NCBI RefSeq assembly: GCF_000972845.2
Contig: NC_040011.1
Coordinates: forward strand, 29,566,806 to 29,630,805
DNA: 64,000 nt
DNA from: Larimichthys crocea
Taxonomy: Eukaryota > Chordata > Actinopteri > Sciaenidae
Direction: 5' to 3'
Made by a program: the position numbers and the translations under genes. The stretch's first letter is position 1. The number at the start of each line of letters is the position of its first letter. This document shows, piece by piece, positions 25,201 to 38,534 of the stretch. A model generated the notes under the pieces. That model saw only the letters and a list, made by a program, of their open reading frames with translations. It did not search any database and was not told the DNA's origin.

Positions 25201-28200
25201 TTAAACGTTCCATGTTCAGACTTGTTTGTTTCTTACTCAAGGACACTCTCTGGCTAGAACAATTGTGGAATATTTCAAGTAATTTAACAGGGGAATTCTG
25301 TCCCAAAAGTAATTCAGTGTCTTATTTTAACACTGACAAAACACACAAATAAACTTGTGCAATCAGTATTTATCAAATGACATCTTTTAACTTATCTACA
25401 ACATAAGCTATTGTTTAAACTATTCAGGGCATGCAGCAGACCTTGATAAGTTTAAAAATAACCACGTAATTTGCACAGCTATCCAATTACATATGCTTTT
25501 AGACACTGCAGTTGCTCGCTTCCTCCAGCAGACAGCCACATGCTTTGTGTGCGCCTTCTGATCTAATTGTAGTAGAGTAACTCACCGTCAAACTGGGCCA
25601 TCTTTTCACACAGCTTAACCTCGCCAAGCACAGCCTTGAATTGGGGCTGGTTGACACAGGTGACAAACCAGCGAGTCACGTTGGAGTATGGCTGACGGAA
25701 AGAAGGCTCAAGGACCTACAGGGGGACACAGACATAAGGGTCTTCTTCAGAGCACTTTCACTCAATCATTAGAGTTCAAAAGGGGTGAAGTAGAAGTATC
25801 AAAATGAATGAACAGAGTGCGTAGCTGTGTGTATATCAAACCTGTTTGTAGAGCCAGAGCATGGAGCAGGCCACAGTGATGTCAGCAAGGCTGACCCTCT
25901 CTCCTACCAGGAAAGTACGGGTGTTCAGGTGCTGGTTCAGCACAGTAAGGGCCCTCTTCACGTCCTCCTTGGCCTGCTCTGTGGCCTAGACAGACCCAGA
26001 CAGAAGAATGACTATGCAGGATTACACAATATATAAAAAGCCATCTACTACATGGTCAAGTGCCAGGTCTCGACTACAGGACGTTACACTGTGGCCAACT
26101 GAAACTGGCACAGACCTTCTGCCACAGCTACCAAATAATACTTAAAGTCTTTAGCTTGACCAGAAAATGCTGAGCTGCAAACCTGTTTGTTGAACTGCAT
26201 GATTCCCAGAGTGGGGAAGACCCATGCGCTGGCTGGAGGGATGATCTCTGAGTCAGCGAAGCTCACCCACTGCAGCACCTGGGCTGCGGCCTGGGGAGTG
26301 GCACCACGCAGGGCATCATTGCTCACTGTAGTTGAAAGGTAGAAAGTGTTTTAAGAAACAGAATCAATGCTTTCATAAAATTTTACATTTTGTGCGCAGA
26401 GTGCACCCAAAGAGTTGCATTAGTATTCATGTATTCCCTTTAAATGCATGTACAGAAAAGCAGTTAGTCAGTGTAGACAAGTTAAAGTCTGACATGATGC
26501 TCTGCTCAGTGAAATAACACTCAACTTGTCCATCAGGTATAACAACTAATGGTCCCATGTAATGCACATGCTGACATTTAGTTTCTGCACACCTAAATGA
26601 AACTGACAGTTTTCTCAAGAATCAATTTCTGCTTTAAAAAAAAATAAAACCTACTGCATTAGAAATTGTTAACTGATTTTAAGTTTCCACCAGAAATTTT
26701 AGACCTGTGGAAAACATGATGGGGTCAAAGAAGGGCCCAAACAAAAACACCTTTACAGTAGTCCTGTCTTACAGTAACATAACATGTGCCCATAGCATGA
26801 ACCAGCCTTTTTCTCACTAAAACAGAGATGACTGGGATGAATATGGTCTCAAGTTTCTCTTCCCCTGTCAGATTAAGACTTGGTGCCATGAAGGACACTG
26901 CCTTGCCCAAAGACAGGGGACCAGCTGCTGCTTCCCCCAAACAGAGGGGGATGACTCCCGACTGACATCACAACAAGTGTTCGGAGAGAAACTGTCCAAT
27001 AAACCTAGCAGCATTTCACATTTACTCTACTTCATTCAAGACTTTAAACTATAAATATTGACATTTTATAGTGCATAACACATTTAAGTTACAAGTTAAT
27101 AGTAAATATAAGACTTACAGAAGTGAGCAATGGCATTACTCTCAAACAGACAGAAGCCGTCATCTCCCTGGTACGCAGGTACCTAAAAACAATGGCAGAA
27201 TTTAAGAACTGTGCCACCACGCCAAAAAACTTATAGCGAGATTCAATTAGTTAAGTGCATGATGAGATGAACTGTGGTGTAGTCGTTTCAGCCCTACTTA
27301 AGTGACATTTGATAACTGGTTCTTAACACTTGCAGTAACTCTGCATTTCATTGGACAGTAAACCAAGAGAGACGCTCCAAGCCAGGCATAACTACACCAC
27401 TGGAGCAACACCATAAAAACTTAAACTCAGCCACTTGCACTAACCTTGCCCAGAGGGAAGTTGTTGAGGAAGGCAGGAGTACGGTTTGTCTGCCCGAAGG
27501 TGAAGGCAGGGGGGTTGCTGGCCAATTTGAGGCGAGCACCGCTGTACTGGGCTGCGATCTGGGCCTTGAAGGCCCTCCAGTTCTCTGGGTACGTGTACAG
27601 GGTCTGAAAAGAGACGACAGAGCAATGAATATAAATGTACATGTGTCACAATGTAGCTAATAAAAAAAAAGTTCTTAAAGCAGTAGGTCACTAAAAGCTA
27701 AAACACGTCATCTAACTGCGCTGTAGTGCAGCTGCCTCTTTAAAATACACCATGACATGTCCGGAAAAAGACGAATAAAGCCGAACCGCCACTTCAAGTG
27801 AGATAAACCTGGTCTTGTAGTATTCCTGACCCCAGTTCATGATGCTACCTAAGTCAGGATGCTCACCCATTTAAAACATACTGGACAGGAAATAGGAGCA
27901 AGATGAAGCTGGAGAGTTGTTGCATAAAAACAGCTGAACGTCCCTCTTTAAAAAAAAGCTGTTGTTATTTTCACGTGGCTTTTAGCTTCCTTTAAATGCT
28001 AACTGTTAGCCACCGCTGCCGACCAGCCAAGCAGTCTTTTAGTTTACATCGTTTCAGACCTTTAAGTCAAATACGCGTGAGCCTCGTTACATGGCGGAGT
28101 GGATACAAGCACCAACGTTGATATAAAACATGAGGAAGTTTCCACAGCTTGATAACAGCCATGGTAACGTGGCACAAGCCTGGGCCGGGGAGATGGGCGT

Positions 28201-28440
28201 CATTCAGTGCCAATGCTACGTCAGTGTAGCAAGAGCTAACCTCAGTTACAACCAACACTGAATGAAATCCGTTGTAAATAAACCCAAAAACAGCTACCTA
28301 ACAGACCAGGGGCATCGTTTACGGGTAAATGTGCTCAGTAAGTGTGAAGATGGGCTTGATTTAAGGCGGATTGCGCCAGGAAAGTAAAAAGAAAGCGCCA
28401 TAGCCGGCCCACTCTCCATCTTACTCACCCCTGCCGCCAT
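22246..28440 (-). CDS. eef1g: Elongation factor 1-gamma, complete ten-exon coding sequence
   Basis: This is the gamma subunit of the eEF1B complex, which recycles GDP on eEF1A during cytosolic translation; gamma is the structural scaffold. Coding exons in minus order are 28440-28429, 27603-27445, 27182-27119, 26325-26183, 25985-25842, 25715-25586, 25160-24944, 23967-23795, 23044-22920 and 22404-22246. All junctions are GT-AG and in phase, summing to 1326 nt (441 aa plus stop); human EEF1G is 437 aa. Residues 1 to about 84 form a GST N-like fold (motif [12 protein letters not shown]), and about 90-215 a GST C-like fold. Residues 216-280 are a Lys/Glu/Pro-rich linker. The conserved EF1G C-terminal domain follows ([22 protein letters not shown]) and the protein ends GKIFK. 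The start is the ATG in ATGGCGGCAGGG just before the first donor. Introns 3, 7, 8 and 9 each hold an H/ACA snoRNA. No truncation or frameshift was seen. Confidence 0.97.
22670..22809 (-). ncRNA. Intronic H/ACA box snoRNA, copy 1 (eef1g intron 9)
   Basis: In host-gene orientation the RNA opens with CCCCTGTC, which pairs with GACAGGGG to close a first hairpin. An H box AGAGAA follows. A second hairpin is closed by CCATA/TATGG, with an upper stem CCAGTC/GGCTGG. The sequence ends in ACA three nucleotides before the 3' end. This is the standard two-hairpin H/ACA layout for rRNA or snRNA pseudouridylation guides, and the length of about 140 nt is typical. It differs from the other three copies at only a few positions. 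The family and target uridine are not identified. Processing from the spliced intron is inferred. Confidence 0.85.
23230..23369 (-). ncRNA. Intronic H/ACA box snoRNA, copy 2 (eef1g intron 8)
   Basis: It has the same two-hairpin, H-box (AGAGAA) and ACA architecture as copy 1. The closing stem CCCCTGTC/GACAGGGG is intact. Private differences are CTTTTACTCAC in place of CTTTTTCTCAC and GACTCTGTG in place of GACTTGGTG (plus-strand reading). Similarity to the other copies ends near the predicted RNA ends: flanking intron sequence is unrelated. That argues for duplication or selection at the level of the RNA unit. Confidence 0.85.
24161..24300 (-). ncRNA. Intronic H/ACA box snoRNA, copy 3 (eef1g intron 7)
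   Basis: This copy appears closest to the consensus of the four. The closing stem of hairpin 1, the H box (24234-24239) and the 3' ACA (24164-24166) are all intact. It lies about 330 nt downstream of the exon 7 donor-side half of the intron and well upstream of exon 8, compatible with release after splicing and debranching. The pseudouridylation target is not assigned. Confidence 0.85.
26782..26920 (-). ncRNA. Intronic H/ACA box snoRNA, copy 4 (eef1g intron 3)
   Basis: This is the fourth copy in the same orientation. It is about 139 nt and lacks one or two bases in the apical part of hairpin 1 (CCATGAAGGAC instead of CCATGATTGGAC on the plus strand). The H and ACA boxes and both basal stems remain. 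The indel falls near where a guide pocket could lie, so this copy may have altered guide ability; that is untested. Confidence 0.8.
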
Positions 28441-28560
28441 CTTCAGGACGAGAGAAAGAAAGAACGAGGGCGCGCTGACGTATTTACGGCCACAAGACGT
28501 GCGCGCCCTTTAAAAATTTCCGCGTTCACGTTTGGCCTCGTCTTTTGTGCTGACCGGGTG
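28441..28560 (-). promoter_or_regulatory. eef1g: eef1g core promoter with 5'TOP-like leader
   Basis: Immediately upstream of the eef1g ATG, the minus strand carries a pyrimidine-rich tract (CTTTCTTTCTCTCGTCC) typical of 5'TOP mRNAs of the translation apparatus. Their translation is mTOR/LARP1-controlled, and EEF1G is a known TOP mRNA family. Further upstream are a CRE-like TACGTCA, CpG-rich GGGCGCGCAC and an AT-rich TTTTTAAA. The exact cap site cannot be read from the sequence. Confidence 0.55.
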
Positions 28561-28690
28561 ATGCTTCTGCAGCTGTGCATCAAGTCACTTAGCACGTAAA
28601 TAAAGATCAAATCAAGGCTCTGAAAGAATTAACATGCTGTAACATTTAAAAACAGAAACATATGCACAGGTAAGAGCAAATAAAAAATAC

Positions 28691-28696
28691 TTTATT
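28691..28696 (-). terminator. polr2g: polr2g polyadenylation signal (AATAAA)
   Basis: TTTATT on the plus strand gives AATAAA on the minus strand, about 340 nt after the polr2g stop codon. It lies only about 250 bp before the eef1g start codon, so the two genes are packed head to tail. Confidence 0.65.
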
Positions 28697-29032
28697 ACAG
28701 TCCATGTACAAAAAAAAAAAAAAAAACAGTTGAGGTGGAAATTATAAATTCATCATGAAAGAAACTAAATTAATAATACCGGTTACTTCGGCATTGTATG
28801 CCATCTTGCTGTAAATTAAGCCTGGCTACAAATTTTCTTTGAATCTTACACCAGCTCCAATACAAAACAAGAAATGCATGCTGTGCAGCTTTATGAAATG
28901 GCAAAGATATGGGGATTCCCCACCCGCCAGCATACCTTATCAATCAGTGTAGAAAAATATTCATTGTAACAAAGGAATGACTAGACTACTACATAAAATG
29001 TCCCATGTGAAAGGTGCTCCGTCTGGGGCGAA

Positions 29033-32300
<3,268 letters not shown>

Positions 32301-32318
32301 TCTCAGGAAACGCTATGG

Positions 32319-32885
32319 CAGGTATGTCCAAAGTCTGGCCCGGGGGGCCAATCGCGGCCTGCGGACAGAGCTCATGCGGCCCGAAGCTTCATTTTTATTA
32401 TAACATTATTTATGGGCTGCTAGGATTGTCAGATACTGTATGGCTGGCAGATCTGGCTTTTTTGTTTGACATAACGTCAACCTCTAAGGAGATAACTGCT
32501 GCTGTACGTGTAGATGTGACACAAAATATTATTTTCTGAATGATTTTGTTAAAGACAAGAGCAAGAGTGACACGTTTCAAACTTAAATGTTAACAGACTT
32601 TGCATTACTCGTAATATGTCATGAGGTTCAGATTTGCATCAACTTCATGCAAGTTTAACATATTTTAACATATTCCACACAATTTATTCTGTTATCTGAC
32701 TTCAGATGTTTGGTTTTTAGATTTGTTCACGCCTGATTGGCTTAGATTTAGTGACAATGCCATTAAAAAAAAAAAAAGATAACTCTGACAATGAAAATAA
32801 AATTTAAAAAGTGCATTTTCATTTTTTTAAATGTTAGTACTGGCCTCTGGGCATCTTCACATTGTCAAATCTGGCCCTTTTTAAA
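32319..32885. mobile_element. Degenerate hAT-like non-autonomous transposon
   Basis: The left edge (CAGGTATGTCCAAAGTCTGG, followed by a run of C/G then GCGGCC) and the right part (GGGCATCTTCACATTGTCAAA followed by TCTGGCCC) resemble a widespread teleost repeat with GTCCAAAGTCTGGCCC-type ends. The right terminus is eroded and no transposase frame remains. It sits between the polr2g promoter and the AhpD-like gene, so it may have changed the spacing of that divergent pair. Family assignment is from memory, and the exact right edge is uncertain. Confidence 0.5.
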
Positions 32886-32954
32886 AGCACTAACTTCAAC
32901 CATAAATGAATCAAACCATTTATCTTGTTGCATAGTAAACAGGCATAAACGCTC

Positions 32955-32981
32955 CACGCAAACCACGCAAACCACGCAAAC
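32955..32981. repeat. Triple 9-bp repeat (CACGCAAAC)x3
   Basis: Three exact tandem copies of CACGCAAAC precede a CpG-richer stretch (about 32980-33060) and a CCAAT-type box (GATTGG near 33079). They lie roughly 450 bp upstream of the AhpD-like start codon. This could be a small promoter-proximal motif array or a simple repeat. Confidence 0.6.
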
Positions 32982-33401
32982 ACTGTCCTCCACGTCACGC
33001 ACAGCCTGACCTCTGGCGGTGAGGAGGGACAGCAGCGGCGGGCGGGGACAGAGCAGGCGTGACTCAATACTGCTCTGTGATTGGTTGGTTTGACTGGTAC
33101 GTTAACATCTGACACAACGAGGATTTTTAACAACACAGGAGATTATGTTGTTTACGGTGTCATGAACATTATAATATATATAACGACAGCCTGCGTTAAT
33201 ATTCTGTTATAACTTACCGCGTTTATCACTGACGTTAATATTAATTGCACAACAGAAGCAGGTGACTGAAAGTTGGAAAGAGCGGTCGCATTATTTTTGT
33301 TTACTATATTTGCAAAAGTAAGTCGCAGTTCCTTAATCATTGTGGAAACACTGGGAACCATCAGACTGCTGCTGCTCTCCTCCACTTTCCAGCTGACTGA
33401 C

Positions 33402-36076
33402 ATGGCGAGTAAACTCGTCTCGAAGTTATTTCGTCCCCATGTGTTCACACAGCTTGTAAGTTGTCGAATACGTTTCTACTTTTTTTTGTCATTTCTTAAG
33501 ATTTCTGTTTCTGTGTGACGCATGTGACGCTCCTCTCCTCGTCCCAGGCGTCTCCCCGGTCGGGTTGCATGTTTCGGGGGAAAGCTGCGGCGGCCGTGGC
33601 GGTGGTGGGGACCAGGCATTCCTCCAGCGATCCGCCACCAGAGAAAATCAGTCGCTATCCGATCCCTTACAGGAAAGACCTTCCCTATGATATAGTGGAG
33701 CTTATGGAGGAAGTTGAGTCAAAGGTAAAAATGAGGCATTAACTCTCCTGCACATTACCACAATTCTGATATTAATGTGTGTTAAACTTCATGTTTCCTT
33801 ACAGGGAGGCTTTTTGCCCAATGTCTTCAAAGTCCTCTCTCATAGACCAGCAGAGTTCAGAGCCTTCTTCGCTTACTACAATGAACTCATGAACAAAGAG
33901 ACAGGTGTGTATATGTTGTTGTGCATCCTCAGTTCCTTTCCTCGCCCCCTTCTCCTTGCACCCTCCCACCTGTGATGCAAACAGGGGTGGTGAAATAAAT
34001 TCTTGGCTTCTTTAGGATAGTGCCTGAAGCAGTATTAACATGTAATTCTCTCTCTGGGTCCAATAAATCACTTACACTTAAGCACTTTAGCACCCCTGGT
34101 TAGTGGCTGCATGCTCAGACGACACATCATCCATCACTTGAAAAAGCAAAGATGTCATTTGTCATTTTTTGTAGACTCTTATTTTCATTTCATTATTGCT
34201 GGTGTGTTGCATTTAATGGCCGTTGGGGAATGGGAAACCTCTTTTGGAGTGCAGGTGTTACATGAGGAGGATCCATGTCAGTTGACGATCAAACGGTGGC
34301 AGGTAGTGTGGCTGATGCTGTGGTTAATAAAGTCTGGTTAAACAGGGTAAAGAACAGTGCTGGTGTCTGTGCCAAGCTTGTGAGGACTGAAAGGTTCCCA
34401 AATTTGTTTGCAAGCTGGCAATACTATTGACAGGTAGGATTAGATTGCATCAATATAGTGTGAGGGCCACAATTTAACAGACATAGGACACATTGGGCAT
34501 TGGGTTTTTTTGTTGTTTTGTAATTTATTTCATGGAGCTTTAAATTTGAATTGCATTCTGTTTTGTTTTTATTTTGTGAAATAAAACTGAACGGGTGTTT
34601 AGTTAGCCTTCATGTGAACTGTGACTCATTGACTAAGGAGAAATGTGGCACCTGAGGGTAGCTCAATTATAAACCAGTAGCTTGGAATATGGACAGAGCA
34701 CCCTCACATTTCAGCCTTTCAGCAATGACTGCTAAAAGAAAAGATGTGATGTGGAACAGAAGCTACCCTGGAGGTGTCCCACTCCACTTCAGCTAATGTT
34801 TGACTTTACAAAGTCATATCCAGCTGCGTGTGAATAACCAAACTTTCAATTTCTGTTATATATGCTTAGCCATATTGGTGTTTGTCATTCCACGTCTGAG
34901 CATTTACACTTATCACGCTGTCTCTCTTTAACTAAACATTATAAGTTTTGTGTGACATGAGGTTGAGCATGTGTTTTTAGTGTGGTGCCCACTTCTTACA
35001 TATCAGGTTTACTCATTTACCTGAATAACTTTGTTGACTAAAATTTTGACCAGAGTCTCCTGGTACATGGACTGTTTTTTTTAGATTCTTGTTTATTTAC
35101 TGTTACACTGTGACCACATCTCCAACCTCCTAACTAAGAATTGTCATATGTAACACAGCAAGCTTACTAAGAACACATCTCAGAAAGTGATGTGTGATTA
35201 TCTCCACTCTCACTGTGATAAAACCCCACATGGCACTTCATAGTGATAGTGAACAGTGGAGTGTGTTGTACCTTTCACTTTACTGTGGTGTGAATGTGTG
35301 TTATATTTTTCCAAATTTTACATTAATTTAATATCTTAATGTCTCCTAGGCCGATTAACCAAGGCAGATCGCGAACTGATTGTAGTGGCGACCAGTATCC
35401 ACAACAAGTGTCTTTACTGTGTGGTATCCCACAGTGCACTACACCGTATCTACTCCAAGAAACCCACGCTCTCTGATCAGGTATCAATTTGCCTCTACTA
35501 TGCTTATTGTAGTAGACACTTAGTGTAGTGACAACATGAGTGTGTCTAACACAGTTTGTACAAAATCTTGAAAGTTTGCTTAATGTTAACTGTCATGTTT
35601 TCAAGGTTGGTAATATTCTCTGTACTCCTTAAAACAAAGCTTGATTTTCAACATCATCTGGTGTTTCAATCACTCATGGAAACCAAAAATCTTTCAGGAT
35701 TGAATATGTTGTGTTTTATTTTTTATTTTTTTGGTTTCATCACAGTGAAAAATATTAACACTAAATCACATAAATTACCCTCTCCTTCCCTTCTTTCACC
35801 CAGGTCATTGTTAACTATGAGAATGCAGAGCTGTCACCTCGTGAGCGTGCCATTCTAGACTTTGCGATGGCCGTGTGTCGCTGTGACACCATCACAGAGC
35901 AGCATTTCAAGTCTTTGGAGGAAGTGGGATTTGACCATGAGGATGCCTGGGACATCGCTGCCATTGCTGCTTTCTTTGCCATGTCCAACCGACTCGCCCA
36001 CCTCACCGATATGAGGCCAAACTTAGAATTTTATAATATGGGCCGTGTACCACGGGACAAGAGCAAGGACAAGTGA
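33402..36076 (+). CDS. AhpD/carboxymuconolactone-decarboxylase-like peroxidase-related protein, probably mitochondrial
   Basis: Five coding exons (33402-33455, 33548-33724, 33805-33904, 35350-35480, 35804-36076) with GT-AG junctions and consistent phase give 735 nt, 244 aa plus stop. The first ~45 residues are rich in Arg, Lys, Ser and Ala with no acidic residues (starts MASKLVSKLFRPHVF), as in a mitochondrial presequence. Exon 4 carries the AhpD signature: Glu119, then Cys131-x-x-Cys134 and His138. This matches in spacing the Glu118/Cys130/Cys133/His137 relay of mycobacterial AhpD, a thiol-based alkylhydroperoxidase. The AhpD position His132 is Tyr here. The helical C-terminal part (exon 5) resembles the bacterial 'peroxidase-related enzyme' branch. 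Substrate and electron donor are unknown. The start is the only upstream ATG that keeps the presequence in frame with the first donor. I know no standard vertebrate symbol. Confidence 0.88.
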
Positions 36077-36764
36077 AAAAGGGGGAGAAAAAGTTTAGGT
36101 CAAATGTTAAGTGTGTCAGTTATGTTTTTCATTTTGTCCTGTGAACAATCAGAAGTTTTCTTTTGAAATGAGGTGCAATATCCGATCTACAGGTATGCAA
36201 CCTGACAGCACTTAAATTTGAATATTAACACTGCACTTATTAAGTGTCCTTAGGTCATTTGGTCTGTCTACAGGAGATGAGAGGCATTTAAAATGAGATT
36301 TGAAATTGAAACCCTTCGATTACTATCTGTGAAAATTTGGATTTTGTAAAGTTTTATTTGTGATCCCTGAGTGTGCAAATGTATAGCATATGTGTTCATT
36401 TAGAGGACTATAAAACGTTAATGAGTTTGAATTTGTGAGATGTGTTTGTTCCTGTCACACATCTATTAGTGACTTAATCTAAATCATTTACCATTGTGTC
36501 TGCACTGCAATCATTATGTCTGCTTATTTACCTTCATATTTTGATATTAAGATGGTTATGTTTGTTCGCTGGATGCGTGGTTTGTTATTTCCCTGTTCAC
36601 CAGTTAAAGGTGCTTTGTGTTATGATGTGTTGCTTAATGCATTTCTACTCTCTCTGCCACCAAGAGGGCAAATAAGTTACTGGCATTGCTTCACAGCAAT
36701 GTAAGCTTGAGTGCTAAGGGTATAAAGCAAAAACTACTTCTCTAATCCTTGCCTTTGTCTTCTA

Positions 36765-36770
36765 AATAAA
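36765..36770 (+). terminator. Polyadenylation signal of the AhpD-like gene
   Basis: AATAAA follows about 690 nt of 3'UTR after the stop at 36076, in the sense orientation. It is the clearest canonical hexamer in this stretch. Confidence 0.55.
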
Positions 36771-38534
36771 GAAATACATCTTGATAATATGTAAGATTTG
36801 ACACTTATCTTTCTGACCATACCACTGAGCTTTCTTAATAAAGGGAAGACTTCTCTGGAATAATTGGTTCATAATAAATTGCTGAATCACCACAAGATGG
36901 CACCATATCTATACATATTAGAATGGATTATATTTAAACTGCTGAAGATAAAAGGTAAAACATTATTGTGATCTTATACCTCATAAAAGCCCCACGTGTG
37001 AGAAACAGTAGCCAAAACAACCCCAGAAAGAGAGCAAAAATATCTCTTCATATGACTCTTATGACATCATGTTTAGGATCATGTGGAAATTTTGACTTTG
37101 AATCACCTTTCCTCATTAAAATTCTGTGTGCAGCGCCTTTTCTCCCAAAGTTTATTTTCCTGACAGCCTACTTTTTCTGCTGACATCCCTGTGCTGTCTG
37201 TAATCTAAAATGATACAAGTCAAACATGACTCCAGGCATCAGCAGTATATCTACTTCTGTATTTATGTGTGAGTGATGTTAGAGTTACAAATGTTTGGTT
37301 GCAAATGAGAGCACATATTCAAATTGTCCTTTTCATGTGCAGTCAAACACTACATTGCTCACTGGAATATTTAGGAGATTTTCACACAGTGTAGTGAATG
37401 ACCACAACCATGATTTCAATTCAAAAGATCACAAACTGACATGTCGAGTGATGATCTGACTATCTAAAAGTCATCCAAACGGGATATTTACTTCAGTGGA
37501 GTGGGACTCTTCAGGCACACACACACTGACCGAGACAATGTTAAATTGTGTGTAAGCAAATCCATTAATGTTAGCAAAGGTCATTTCCTCCTAGGGCTTC
37601 TCCTGTCCTGTCCTGTCCTTATCACCCTGATTAAGTATCATATGTCTCAGGATCTGCTCATGTACTATTACAGTTCCTCATTAAGAACAACCCTCCTGAC
37701 CCCCATGTCTCCTATTAGTATTAAAAGGAGCCTGCCTCCAGACGTGGCTAATTTATGGTATGTGGCTCCCCCTGTCAATCATCTTGTAAATCTTCAGGCC
37801 AAAAATAGAACATAATAGAACAGAGTATGACAATTTCAGGCATGTTCTGTTTGTGGTGAGTGACAAGGTTAACAGCTTTCAGTTGAAGGCTTTCACCCAT
37901 TTCTTATTGTAGTCTGTCTCTGTAGGCTACATTGTCATACAAATCAATAAGATTTTATTTCTGTTGCAAACTGGAAGGGGACTCTGGGGAGGTTTGGCAC
38001 TGTGTCTTTATTCTCTTGAGGGAGATAAAACAAGTCACGGTGCACACATATCAAATGCACATTAGAAAAGGAGAGTTACTTAAGCAAGCGAGCCCGTGGG
38101 TCAAGTGGAAAAATGAAAACTAGTAAAGTAGGCATCATTATGAAGCTTAACCTTCATGTGGATGGGTTTTACTGTAAATTGGAGAGATTTAGCAACAGGT
38201 TTACAACCCGAGCAGCAATTACAGTTCTCAGCGTGGATGAGGAAATTACAGCATCTGAAGGGATTCTGCATACAAAATGTGATATTTCAGTAAAACTCGC
38301 ACTCACTCGCACCACATTAGAGCTATTATATGGAGCATAGAAAAATATGAAAGGACATATTTTAGACTGCTGTATGAATGAAAAGGAATCAAGAGATAAT
38401 GTGCAAAAGAAAAGACATTCAGTCTCAAATGTCAAGTGAAAAATATGCTTTCAATTATTATGCAATATTTTCAATTAAATTATGACATTTTTTCTTCAAA
38501 ACAAGCTGGCAGAGTGTATAATCTTTCACATACC
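36771..38534. other. Intergenic sequence with no recognised element
   Basis: Between the AhpD-like gene and the duplicated block I see no coding exon, RNA gene or clear repeat. Frames are short and lack splice context. Confidence 0.5.

Noticed and set aside
24913..25204. Plus-strand hydrophobic frames (Phe/Leu-rich) opposite eef1g
   Set aside because: They are the antisense of the Lys/Glu-rich linker exon of eef1g.
22670..26920. Assigning the eef1g snoRNAs to human SNORA57
   Set aside because: On reflection that human snoRNA belongs to a different host locus on 11q12 and I cannot verify sequence similarity, so the family is left open.
27255..27275. ATGATGA box-C-like motif in eef1g intron 2
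   Set aside because: It lies on the strand opposite to the host transcript and I found no paired D box or terminal stem.
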